7,446 bases of DNA from Proteobacteria bacterium UBA3588 (GCA_002376325.1 DFMR01000099.1:20477-27922); one strand, 5' to 3'; positions 1-6,095 are shown, numbered from the stretch's first letter. Translations and numbers: made by a program. Notes: a model not told the origin generated them from the sequence alone.

Positions 1-182
1 GAGTTCTACACCATCCCGCCGCGCGCCGAGACCCACGGCGCGACCGAAACCATCACCGGCGCCCCCAGGAACAGTTCAAGAACAATATCGATAACGTCAG
101 GGCGAAGCTATCGGCGCAGATCGCGGCGCAGCCGAATCCTAGCCCCTACGGCGGCTTTACTGCGGTTCCGGTTAGCATATAA
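1..182 (+). CDS. 3' end of an unidentified upstream gene, apparently frameshifted
   Basis: The first 60 bases read plausibly in frame 1 (EFYTIPPRAETHGATETITG). After the C-run at about 62-66 the protein-like reading moves to frame 3 (QEQFKNNIDNVRAKL, then SAQIAAQPNPSPYGG) and ends at TAA 180-182. Frame 1 beyond the C-run becomes arginine/serine-rich and unlike a natural protein. One inserted or deleted base in the C-run would join the two halves. This could be a real frameshift mutation or a sequencing error. The family is not recognised; the tail looks like a short hydrophilic helix followed by a proline/glycine-rich end. The stop codon lies inside the promoter proposed for the next operon. 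Confidence 0.35.
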   Translation, partial: VLHHPAARRDPRRDRNHHRRPQEQFKNNIDNVRAKLSAQIAAQPNPSPYGGFTAVPVSI

Positions 183-183
183 A
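156..183 (+). promoter_or_regulatory. Candidate sigma70 promoter of the fluoride operon
   Basis: TTTACT at 156-161 matches 4 of 6 bases of the -35 consensus. TATAAA at 178-183 matches 5 of 6 of the -10, with a 16-bp spacer. Transcription would start near 189-191, just before the first stem of the riboswitch at 194-195, which is where an aptamer at the 5' end of an mRNA should begin. The -10 overlaps the stop codon of the upstream reading frame. The position relative to the aptamer is the strongest argument; the start site itself is inferred. Confidence 0.55.
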
Positions 184-193
184 CTCGGCCCAC

Positions 194-246
194 AGGAGAT
201 GGCATTCCTCCTTGTAACCGCCCTCGGGGCTGATGATGCCTGTAGA
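194..246 (+). promoter_or_regulatory. Fluoride riboswitch aptamer (crcB motif)
   Basis: The stretch follows the crcB RNA pattern. P1 is GGAG 195-198 pairing with CTCC 208-211 and encloses the loop ATGGCATTC. A linker (TTGTAACC) follows, then a short hairpin GCCC 220-223/GGGC 227-230 with a TCG loop, and then the hallmark CTGATGATGCCTGT. GGCAT 201-205 in the P1 loop pairs with ATGCC 236-240, giving the second helix or pseudoknot of the compact fluoride-binding fold. This class binds fluoride with Mg2+ and turns on fluoride-resistance genes. The gene downstream is the fluoride channel crcB, which strongly supports the call. P1 is short and its loop seems one base longer than in the examples I remember. 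Confidence 0.9.
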
Positions 247-254
247 ACCGCTAT

Positions 255-322
255 CCCGGCGACGGGTGGCGCAGGCTGTCGGCTCGTCCCTGGTTCCCCC
301 GCCTGCGCTGTCCCGGCCGCCC
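255..322 (+). promoter_or_regulatory. Structured leader, probable riboswitch expression platform
   Basis: Two competing structures are visible between the aptamer and crcB. One is a small hairpin with a GNRA-type loop, CCCG 255-258, GCGA, CGGG 263-266. The other is a long stem made of GCGCAGGC 269-276 with GCCTGCGC 301-308, extended by GGGTG 264-268 with CGCCC 318-322 (one G-U pair). In addition, CAGGC 272-276 can pair with GCCTG 238-242 at the aptamer's 3' edge. The pairings exclude one another, as expected of a switch. No T-run follows, so this is not a standard intrinsic terminator. The long stem ends 10 nt before the crcB Shine-Dalgarno (333-336). The mechanism is inferred. Confidence 0.45.
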
Positions 323-342
323 AATTGAAGATGAGGCACGGT

Positions 343-729
343 ATGGGATTTTTGGCTTGGCTTTCGGTCTTTGTCGGCGCAGGCATCGGCGCTTCGATCC
401 GCTGGTGGTTGAGCATCGGCCTCAATCACCTGTTCCCCACGCTGCCACCCGGCACACTGGCCGCCAATCTGCTCGGCGGCTATCTTATCGGTGTCGCGAT
501 CACGTGGTTCTCGCTCAACACCGCAACGCCGCCGGAACTGCGGCTGTTGCTGGTGACCGGCATGCTCGGCGGACTCACCACCTTCTCCACCTTTTCCGGC
601 GAGGTGGTGACCCTGTTGGCACGTGGCCAGTATGCATGGGGTGTCGGAGAGGCCATGATTCATCTGCTCGGTTCTCTGAGCTGCACCTTCCTCGGAATGC
701 AGTCGGTGCGACTGTTGGCAAAAATGTAA
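343..729 (+). CDS. crcB: CrcB/Fluc fluoride ion channel
   Basis: A 128-residue inner-membrane protein of the Fluc family, which forms dual-topology dimers that let fluoride leave the cytoplasm. Four hydrophobic segments are seen at roughly residues 3-25, 38-58, 67-93 and 101-123. Family signatures are GAGIGASIRWW (13-22, with Arg20), the Asn-containing ANLLGGYLIG (41-50, Asn42) and GGLTTFSTFSGE (76-87), which carries the Thr/Ser and Phe81/Phe84 of the pore. The length is typical. ATG 343 was chosen because GAGG at 333-336 sits 6 nt upstream. The frame stays open further upstream (ATG at 199 and 331), but ATG 199 lies inside the riboswitch, and the extension would add a non-membrane arm not seen in the family. 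It is the first gene of the riboswitch operon. Confidence 0.93.
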   Translation: MGFLAWLSVFVGAGIGASIRWWLSIGLNHLFPTLPPGTLAANLLGGYLIGVAITWFSLNTATPPELRLLLVTGMLGGLTTFSTFSGEVVTLLARGQYAWGVGEAMIHLLGSLSCTFLGMQSVRLLAKM

Positions 730-744
730 TAGGGGAATAGCACA

Positions 745-1074
745 ATGCAACAACAAGAAGGCCTCTGCCTCAGCTTTTACGTCCACGAAAACCGCCGCCA
801 CCAGCATCGTCTGGTCTACGAATGGCTGCTGGAACAGGCCGAGGGGCTGGGCATCCACGGCGGTTCGGCGCTGCGCGCCATCGCCGGTTTCGGCCGCCAC
901 GGCGTGCTGCACGAGGACCACTTCTTCGAACTGGCCGGCGACCTGCCGGTGGTGGTGAAGTTCGTGGTCAGCGCCGAGGAGGCGGACCAACTGATGGCAC
1001 TGGCACAGCAGAGCGGCTTGTCACTGTTCTTTACCAAAACCCCGGTACAGTTCGGGATCATCAACGGCGTTTGA
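745..1074 (+). CDS. DUF190 family protein (PII-like), CrcB partner
   Basis: A 109-residue soluble protein that matches the DUF190 pattern: an early FYVHENRRHQHRLVYEWLL, the GIHGGSALRAIAGFGRHG turn-helix (36-53), HFFELAGDLPVVVKFV (59-74) and the end FTKTPVQFGIING. The family is known to adopt a ferredoxin-like fold resembling PII signalling proteins and is often encoded beside crcB, so a role in sensing or gating the channel is plausible but unproven. The start follows AGGGGA (731-736) with 8 nt spacing. It begins 15 nt after crcB stops, so co-transcription is very likely. The length is usual for the family and nothing appears damaged. Confidence 0.85.
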   Translation: MQQQEGLCLSFYVHENRRHQHRLVYEWLLEQAEGLGIHGGSALRAIAGFGRHGVLHEDHFFELAGDLPVVVKFVVSAEEADQLMALAQQSGLSLFFTKTPVQFGIINGV

Positions 1075-1112
1075 CCGCCGGCCCCTCGCCGGCCCGAAAA
1101 GGAGATCAATCC

Positions 1113-2393
1113 ATGTCACGTCAGATCCAATCCATCGACGCCTTCGAGATCCTCGACTCGCGCGGCAATCCCACCCTGCGGGTGACCGTTCGTCTGGCCG
1201 ACGGCAGCTGCGGCACCGCCTCCATCCCTTCCGGAGCCTCCACCGGCGAGAATGAGGCGGTGGAACTGCGCGATGGCGACACAGGCCGCTACGGCGGCAA
1301 AGGGGTGCTGCGGGCGGTATCCCATGTGCGCAATATCATCGCCCCCGAACTGGTGGGGCACAATGCCCAGGCTCAGGCCGAAGTGGACCGTCTGATGATC
1401 CAGCTGGACGGCACCCCGAACAAGGGACGGCTGGGCGCGAATGCGCTGCTCGGCGTGTCGCAGGCGGTGGCGCGGGCGGCGGCCCAGTCCTGCGGCCTAC
1501 CGCTCTACGCCTACCTGGGCGGCGGCGGCGCCACGCGCCTGCCGGTACCGATGATGAACGTCCTCAACGGCGGCAAACATGCCGACTCCAGCCTCGACTT
1601 CCAGGAATTCATGATCTTCCCCATCGGCGCCCCGACCTTTTCCGAAGCGTTGCGTTACGGCGCCGAAACGTTCCACGCTTTGAAACGGCTGCTCGGCAAA
1701 AAAGGCTACGCCACCTCCGTCGGCGACGAAGGCGGTTTTGCGCCGCAGCTCACCAAGGGCAACGAGGAGGCATGTGAGCTGATCGTCGAGGCCATCGACG
1801 CCGCGGGTTACACACCCGGCAAGGATATCGCCATCGCCCTCGACCCGGCGGCCAGCTCGTTCTACGACAGCGGCCGCTATCGTCTCAGCCGCAGCGGCCA
1901 GGGCGACAAGAGCGCCGCCGAAATGACCGAGCTCTACCGCACGTGGATCGACCGTTTCCCCATCGTCTCCATCGAGGACGGTCTGGCGGAAAACGACTGG
2001 GAAGGTTTCCGCGAGCATACGGCAGCGCTGGGCGATCGCATTCAGATCGTCGGCGACGATATCTTCGTCACCAACACCCGGTTTATCGCCCGCGGCATCC
2101 GGGAAGGCAGCAGCAATGCCGTATTGATCAAGCTCAACCAGATCGGCACCGTGACCGAAACCATCGAAGCGATAGAGCTGTGCCGTCAGGCCGGTTGGGG
2201 CTTCGTCATTTCGCACCGCTCCGGCGAGACTGAGGACACCTTCATGGCCGATTTTGCCGTGGCCATGGGCGGCGGCCAGATCAAGACCGGCTCGGTCTGC
2301 CGCTCGGAACGCATCGCCAAATACAACCGGCTGCTGGAGATCGAGCGCGAACTGGGCGGTGCGGCGCGGTTCTACTCGCCCTTTGCCCACTGA
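1113..2393 (+). CDS. eno: Enolase (phosphopyruvate hydratase)
   Basis: A 426-residue cytoplasmic enzyme interconverting 2-phosphoglycerate and phosphoenolpyruvate in glycolysis and gluconeogenesis. All key elements are intact: the SGAST lid loop (40-44), His156 in GGKHAD, Glu165 in QEFM, catalytic Glu206 in VGDEGG, the Mg2+ ligands Asp244 (ALDPAAS), Glu288 (SIEDG) and Asp315 (VGDD), catalytic Lys340 (LIKLNQIG), SHRSGETED (367-375) and Lys391 in QIKTGS. ATG 1113 follows GGAG (1101-1104) by 8 nt. The open frame upstream to 822 is a shadow of the DUF190 gene. The gene is not beside pyrG, as eno commonly is in gammaproteobacteria. Because fluoride with Mg2+ and phosphate inhibits enolase, its place behind a fluoride riboswitch suggests a stress-induced second copy. 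Fluoride resistance of this protein cannot be read from sequence. Confidence 0.95.
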   Translation: MSRQIQSIDAFEILDSRGNPTLRVTVRLADGSCGTASIPSGASTGENEAVELRDGDTGRYGGKGVLRAVSHVRNIIAPELVGHNAQAQAEVDRLMIQLDGTPNKGRLGANALLGVSQAVARAAAQSCGLPLYAYLGGGGATRLPVPMMNVLNGGKHADSSLDFQEFMIFPIGAPTFSEALRYGAETFHALKRLLGKKGYATSVGDEGGFAPQLTKGNEEACELIVEAIDAAGYTPGKDIAIALDPAASSFYDSGRYRLSRSGQGDKSAAEMTELYRTWIDRFPIVSIEDGLAENDWEGFREHTAALGDRIQIVGDDIFVTNTRFIARGIREGSSNAVLIKLNQIGTVTETIEAIELCRQAGWGFVISHRSGETEDTFMADFAVAMGGGQIKTGSVCRSERIAKYNRLLEIERELGGAARFYSPFAH

Positions 2394-2410
2394 TTGGCGC
2401 CGGGATCCAC

Positions 2411-2752
2411 ATGAACTGCATCTTCTGCAGCATCGCCTCGGGCAGCACACCGGCCGACATCGTTTATCAGGACGACGAAGTGGTGGCGTTTCGCGACATC
2501 CACCCGCAGGCGCCGACGCACATTCTGTTGATCCCGCGCCGCCACATCGCCACCGTGAACGATCTGGATGCCGACGATATGCACCTCGCCGGCCGGCTGA
2601 TCCTCACGGCCAAACGCGTCGCGGCAGAATTGAGTTTCGCCGAAAACGGCTACCGTCTGGTAATGAACACCAATCGCGACGGAGGCCAGACCGTCTTCCA
2701 TATCCATCTGCACCTGCTCGCCGGCCGCCACTGCCACTGGCCGCCCGGCTAA
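2411..2752 (+). CDS. hinT: HIT-family (HinT-like) nucleotide phosphoramidase/hydrolase
   Basis: A 113-residue histidine-triad protein. The N-terminus CIFCSIASG, the nucleotide-contacting FRDIHPQAPTHILLIPRRHI (27-46), Asn86 in NTNRDGGQ, and the triad HIHLHLL at 97-103 (nucleophile expected at His99) are all present. The C-terminal WPPG is typical of HinT. The family hydrolyses AMP linked to amines, acyl groups or other leaving groups. It starts 17 nt after eno, with only a weak GGGA (2402-2405) ahead of the ATG, so it may rely on translational coupling. In this operon a role on abnormal nucleotide adducts is conceivable but is inference; a housekeeping hinT that drifted into the operon is the alternative. 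Confidence 0.9.
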   Translation: MNCIFCSIASGSTPADIVYQDDEVVAFRDIHPQAPTHILLIPRRHIATVNDLDADDMHLAGRLILTAKRVAAELSFAENGYRLVMNTNRDGGQTVFHIHLHLLAGRHCHWPPG

Positions 2753-2781
2753 ACTCGAACCCGGAACCATAAGGTGACGCC

Positions 2782-3444
2782 ATGAAACCCGAACTGATCA
2801 GCTTCAAACTCTGCCCCTTCGTGCAACGCTCGGTCATCGTCCTGCTGGAAAAGGAGGCGCCGTTCGACATCACCTATATCGATCTGAGCAACCCGCCGGA
2901 CTGGTTCAAGGCGATTTCACCGATGGGAAAGGTACCGGTACTCAAGGTGGACGACACCGTGCTATTCGAGTCGGCCGTGATCATGGAGTATCTGGATGAG
3001 GTGAATCCGCCGACACTGCATCCGCAGAACCCGTTGCGCAAGGCGCAAAACCGCGCCTGGATCGAATTTTCATCAACCCTGTTCTTCTGTCAGTACAACC
3101 TCACCATGACGGCCAAGGACGAGGCGGAGTTCAACCGCCAGTGCGACGAGATGCGCGCCAAACTGGCCCAGGTGGAGTCACAACTGGCGGGGCCCTATTT
3201 CAACGGCACCGACCTCTCTCTGGCGGACGCAGCGTTTGCACCGCTGTTCATGCGCCTCAGCCTGCTGGAGGGATGGCACGCCATTGGATTGTACGATGGC
3301 CTGCCGAAGGTGAAGGCGTGGGCCGAAGCGCTGCTTTCCCGGCCGGCGGTACGGGGTTCGGTGGTACCGGAATTTGCCGATCTCTACCGCAGCCATATCG
3401 GCAATGCCGGCTGTTACGGTTCGACCGTATTTGGCGCGGGTTAG
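2782..3444 (+). CDS. Glutathione S-transferase family protein, Cys-type (omega/lambda-like)
   Basis: A 220-residue protein with a thioredoxin-fold GST N-domain (about 1-78) and a helical C-domain (about 88-205). The active-site motif is CPFVQR, with Cys11 where classical GSTs have Tyr or Ser, as in omega, lambda and DHAR classes, which act as glutathione-dependent thiol transferases or reductases. The cis-proline is in GKVPVL (Pro52), and the glutathione-binding ES is at 63-64 (LFESAVI). SLADAAFAP (about 147-155) is the usual C-domain N-capping motif. AAGGTG (2771-2776) lies 5 nt before the ATG. It begins 29 nt after the HIT gene and is probably the last operon gene. The substrate is unknown; SspA-like stringent factors are distant relatives. 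Confidence 0.88.
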   Translation: MKPELISFKLCPFVQRSVIVLLEKEAPFDITYIDLSNPPDWFKAISPMGKVPVLKVDDTVLFESAVIMEYLDEVNPPTLHPQNPLRKAQNRAWIEFSSTLFFCQYNLTMTAKDEAEFNRQCDEMRAKLAQVESQLAGPYFNGTDLSLADAAFAPLFMRLSLLEGWHAIGLYDGLPKVKAWAEALLSRPAVRGSVVPEFADLYRSHIGNAGCYGSTVFGAG

Positions 3445-3464
3445 CCGGCCAGAAGGCGAGGGTT

Positions 3465-3569
3465 CCCGCGGGCGGCGGGCGTAGTGCAGAAGGGGTAAAA
3501 CCCGCGGTCCGGCGGGAGCAGGCAGACCTGTGGTGCGGACGGGGTTGCCCGCTCTCTTTCCGGCACCCC
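3465..3569. terminator. GC-rich hairpin cluster between convergent genes
   Basis: Three stem-loops lie between the GST stop (3444) and the end of the opposing SH3b gene (3572). Two share the same stem, CCCGC/GCGGG, at 3465-3479 and 3501-3516. The third pairs GGGG+TGCC (3541-3549, one bulged T) with GGCACCCC (3562-3569). CCGCGGG 3466-3472 could also pair with CCCGCGG 3501-3507. A convergent gap is where bidirectional termination is expected, but no T-run follows on either strand, so Rho-aided termination or mRNA 3'-end protection fits better than a standard intrinsic terminator. Confidence 0.35.
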
Positions 3570-3571
3570 GG

Positions 3572-4138
3572 TTACAGCTCGATCCCGCCGAGCTTCTGGG
3601 CGACCCGCTCCCTGTCCCAACGCACGCCCAGGTAGATCCCCAGTGCAAACAGCACGATCAGGCCCAGTGCGTAGTAGAGCCAGCCGAATCCGCCCTGCTT
3701 GGTCTGCAGGCGTGCGGTCAATGCGTCCTTCGCCTGTTGTAGCTTGGCGTTTTGCTGCTGCAGGCCGGCGATCTGCGCAGACAGCTGTGTCGTATCGGCG
3801 CCGGCGGCCTTCAGCTTCGCCAACTCCGCCTGCAGTTGATCGCGCTGCTGCGTCATGGCTGCCAGTTGTTGGCGCGGCGGCAGCTCAGTGGTGGTATAGG
3901 TATCGTTAATCCAGCCCACAACCCCGTCGGGAGTGCGTATCTGCATGTAGCCGTCCTGGCGCGTGAGCACCGTCACCAGCGTACCCGAGGTGATCACCGC
4001 CAGCGGCGCCTCGGTGGAATTCGGTTCCGAGCGCACCCCGACGCGCAGGATGTCGTTGATGTACACCGTGTCTGCCGCCAGCGCGGTACCGCAGGTGAAC
4101 ACCAATAACAGAAGCAGGGCCATTCGCATCTTCATCAT
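3572..4138 (-). CDS. SH3b-domain membrane protein (YgiM/TIGR04211-like)
   Basis: A 188-residue exported and anchored protein. Residues 1-22 look like a signal peptide (MRMALLLLLVF..., cleavage near ALAA/D). A bacterial SH3 domain follows at about 24-83 (VYINDILRVGVRSEPN to VVGWINDTY). Residues 88-147 form a Gln/Lys-rich predicted coiled coil. A membrane helix at about 151-171 is followed by a basic tail, RWDRERVAQKLGG. This order matches the YgiM-like SH3 family of gammaproteobacteria, whose function is poorly known; a cell-envelope role is inferred. The start is uncertain: ATGs stand at 4138, 4135 and 4129, and AAGGG abuts the first, so ATG 4129 (9 nt away) may be used. It lies 76 nt downstream of the Rieske gene; a CCCATGCCATGGG inverted repeat (4163-4175) sits in that gap. 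Confidence 0.85.
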   Translation of the reverse strand: MMKMRMALLLLLVFTCGTALAADTVYINDILRVGVRSEPNSTEAPLAVITSGTLVTVLTRQDGYMQIRTPDGVVGWINDTYTTTELPPRQQLAAMTQQRDQLQAELAKLKAAGADTTQLSAQIAGLQQQNAKLQQAKDALTARLQTKQGGFGWLYYALGLIVLFALGIYLGVRWDRERVAQKLGGIEL

Positions 4139-4214
4139 CCCTTATCGTTGTTCTTAGCCTTACCCATGCCATGGGACTCAACCTTTTCATCATACGTGTT
4201 ACTTATGCCTTCTG

Positions 4215-4526
4215 TCACCCGCCCCCCGCTGTCGGCGGCCATGGAGCCGCCGCCAATACGCGCCCGACACAGGGGCCATGGACACAGTACCCGTCGTGAA
4301 TGCGAAACAAGGCCCCGTGGAGGGCGCACTGAATCATATCCCGCTCCAGCGTTAGAAATTGGTCAGGTTGCCAGTTGAGCGGCGCCCCGCTGTGAGGACA
4401 GCGGTTGCGGTAGCCGTAACAGCCTCCATCATGACGTACCACGAAGCAGGCGACGGCGTTACCCTCCACCGCCAGTTCAAATTCGCGGCATTCACCATCG
4501 GCTAAGGGTGCTGCTCCCTGGTTCAT
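4215..4526 (-). CDS. Small Rieske [2Fe-2S] domain protein
   Basis: A 103-residue soluble protein made essentially of one Rieske domain. The cluster ligands are Cys43 and His45 in RCPHSGAPL, and Cys67 and His70 in CALHGALF, followed by CVHGPCVG. The 21-residue gap between the two ligand pairs is longer than the 15-17 of many Rieske proteins but resembles stand-alone proteobacterial members. It is probably an electron carrier; the partner is unknown. Its ATG (4526-4524) overlaps the TGA of the upstream permease (4525-4523), so translation is coupled. The C-terminus ends abruptly in a Pro/Gly run (PWPPTAGGG) at a G-tract. The -1/+1 alternative reading (SMAADSGGRVTEG) would continue to 4135 and touch the SH3b start, so a frameshift near 4221-4250 is possible. 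Confidence 0.85.
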   Translation of the reverse strand: MNQGAAPLADGECREFELAVEGNAVACFVVRHDGGCYGYRNRCPHSGAPLNWQPDQFLTLERDMIQCALHGALFRIHDGYCVHGPCVGRVLAAAPWPPTAGGG

Positions 4527-5443
4527 GACGCGTGCAGTATCCGGAACCAGAGCGGCAGGGTCACCATGCTGCCGGCCGTCGACACGGTCACCGCCATGGC
4601 GTAGAGACTGGTATCGAGGTTGTATCGGTCGCACAGGACGATGCCCAGCACCATACTCGGCATGGCCGCCTCCAATACCACTGCGACCAACATGGAGCCG
4701 TGCAGGCCGATGATCCCGGCGACCCCCCAAATCACCAAGGGCGTCAACAGCAGTTGGATGATCACGATCGGGATCAGCAACGGGATCTGACGGCGCCAGC
4801 TCCCGGCCCAGCGCAGTCCGAGACCAATGGAGAACAGCATCAGCGGGACCACGCCGCCGCCCAGCATCTGCAACAGCGAGCTGACGATGTGGGGCTGCCG
4901 CCAGCGCAGGACGTTGAGCGTAATGCCGGCCGCCGCCGCCCACAGCGGCGGCACCCGCAGCAGTGCCAGAACCGGGTGACCCTTCTGCTCGATCCCGCCA
5001 TAGTGTGCAGCCAAGGCAATACCGAAAGAAAGCAGCAACGGGGTGCAGGCAAACAGATCGTATTGAATGGCGACACTGCGCGCCCACGGCCCCAGTGCCG
5101 ACTCCAACACCGGCAACCCGAGATAGGTGGCATTGGGAAAAGCCGCGGCCAGCAGCAGCGCCCCCACCACCATGTTGGGCTGCTTACTGCGGCGGAACAG
5201 CAGCCATGCAGCGAGGATCCCGACGCCGACACCCGCCGCGGCGGCAAGCGCAATACGCACGGAATTCAGCCCCATGGGCGCGCGCCACAGCACCAGCAGA
5301 ACCAAGGCCGGCAGCAACAGTACGTAGACTACGCCGGTCAGGCTGCGTCTGAGCGTTTCGGCATCCAGCCCCAGCGGCGCGGTGACGCGCCAAATCACCC
5401 CGCAGATGATCAGCGCTCCGGCCTGAAGTATTACGTCGAACAT
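4523..5443 (-). CDS. AEC-family (auxin efflux carrier-like) permease
   Basis: A 306-residue inner-membrane transporter of about 8-10 helices in two repeats. Clear family marks are AAAFPNATYLGLPV (99-112) in the first half and, in the second, EAAMPSMVLGIVL (258-270) followed by YNLDTSLYAMAVTVST (274-289) and TLPLW. Bacterial AEC proteins export or import small organic acids such as malate or malonate; the substrate here is unknown. ATG 5443 was chosen because GGAG lies 7 nt upstream. The frame is open a little further, to a TTG at 5488, but that lacks support. It follows yjbQ by 45 nt and is fused by ATGA overlap to the Rieske gene. Confidence 0.88.
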   Translation of the reverse strand: MFDVILQAGALIICGVIWRVTAPLGLDAETLRRSLTGVVYVLLLPALVLLVLWRAPMGLNSVRIALAAAAGVGVGILAAWLLFRRSKQPNMVVGALLLAAAFPNATYLGLPVLESALGPWARSVAIQYDLFACTPLLLSFGIALAAHYGGIEQKGHPVLALLRVPPLWAAAAGITLNVLRWRQPHIVSSLLQMLGGGVVPLMLFSIGLGLRWAGSWRRQIPLLIPIVIIQLLLTPLVIWGVAGIIGLHGSMLVAVVLEAAMPSMVLGIVLCDRYNLDTSLYAMAVTVSTAGSMVTLPLWFRILHAS

Positions 5444-5460
5444 GGAGATTCTCCGCCACG

Positions 5461-5475
5461 CCGCTCGTCGAGCGG
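5461..5475. repeat. Perfect inverted repeat in the yjbQ-permease gap
   Basis: CCGCTCG-T-CGAGCGG is a 7+7 palindrome around one base. In RNA it would form a five-pair stem (CCGCT/AGCGG) with a CGTCG loop. It sits in the 45-nt gap between yjbQ and the permease, 18 nt upstream of the permease ATG and just before its GGAG. It could tune expression between the two genes or be a protein-binding site. No T-run follows. Confidence 0.4.
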
Positions 5476-5488
5476 GGCTGTGCGCCAA

Positions 5489-5917
5489 CTATCCGCCGAT
5501 ATGCACCACGCACCGTCGCCGTCCCCGCTGCCGGCGATGCTCCCACAGGTAGATACCCTGCCAGGTTCCGAGCGCCAGGCAGCCGCCGACGATGGGAATG
5601 GAAAGGCTCACCGCAGTCAGTGCCGCCTTGATGTGGGACGGCATGTCGTCCGCACCCTCCAGGGTGTGCGTATAAAGGCCATCGTTCTCCGGCACCAAGC
5701 GGTTCATCCAGCGTTCCAGATCGTGTCGCGCACTGGGATCGGCATTCTCCTGAATCAGCAGGCTGGCCGACGTGTGCTGCAAAAAGAGGGTACACAGACC
5801 CTCCTGGCGCTGCGACTGCCGCACCACTGTCGCCACCTGTCCGGTGATGTCATGCAGTCCCTGCGCCGCGACATCGACACTGATTTCGGCAATCACATCA
5901 TACCTCGGTTCGCTCAT
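5489..5917 (-). CDS. yjbQ: YjbQ family protein (UPF0047; secondary thiamine-phosphate synthase type)
   Basis: A 142-residue soluble protein of the YjbQ/UPF0047 family, a small trimeric beta-fold. Conserved stretches are FLQHTSASLLIQENADP (45-61), HTLEGADDMPSHIKAAL (84-100, with the His/Asp site), SIPIVGGCLALGTWQGIYL (106-124) and EHR (126-128). Members have weak thiamine-phosphate synthase activity in vitro, hence the name; the true function is unsettled. The length is normal. The ATG at 5917 has no good Shine-Dalgarno (AGGATG is about 14 nt away), so the start rests on family length. It is the first gene of the minus-strand group and is divergent from the HU gene across 266 nt. Confidence 0.92.
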   Translation of the reverse strand: MSEPRYDVIAEISVDVAAQGLHDITGQVATVVRQSQRQEGLCTLFLQHTSASLLIQENADPSARHDLERWMNRLVPENDGLYTHTLEGADDMPSHIKAALTAVSLSIPIVGGCLALGTWQGIYLWEHRRQRGRRRCVVHIGG

Positions 5918-6095
5918 TCGCTAAGTGCGCATCCTATCATTTTCGCCATCGTCGCCGACAACCCGGCGCACCCTGGGAGAACCCTTCCGGCTGCGCCGAT
6001 CGTATGTCGATGATCGCATTGAGCCCGCAAGCGGAGAAATTTCATTCCAGAAGGCGTCCGACTGGAAAAAAAGGGGGTTTTGACCGCTTTTCCGC

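Noticed and set aside
172..990. A 272-codon open frame on the minus strand over crcB and DUF190
   Set aside because: It is the reverse shadow of two clear family genes and the riboswitch, rich in His/Gln/Arg with no recognisable domain.
822..1112. N-terminal extension of the enolase frame
   Set aside because: It overlaps the whole second half of DUF190, reads as low-complexity Arg/Gly, and the enolase start at 1113 has a good Shine-Dalgarno and matches the family start.
1497..2450. A 317-codon minus-strand open frame opposite enolase
   Set aside because: It is an antisense shadow created by GC-rich codon bias; enolase is intact on the other strand.
4532..6013. A 493-codon plus-strand open frame across the permease and yjbQ
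   Set aside because: Gln/His/Arg-rich composition with no domain, lying antisense to two well-supported genes.
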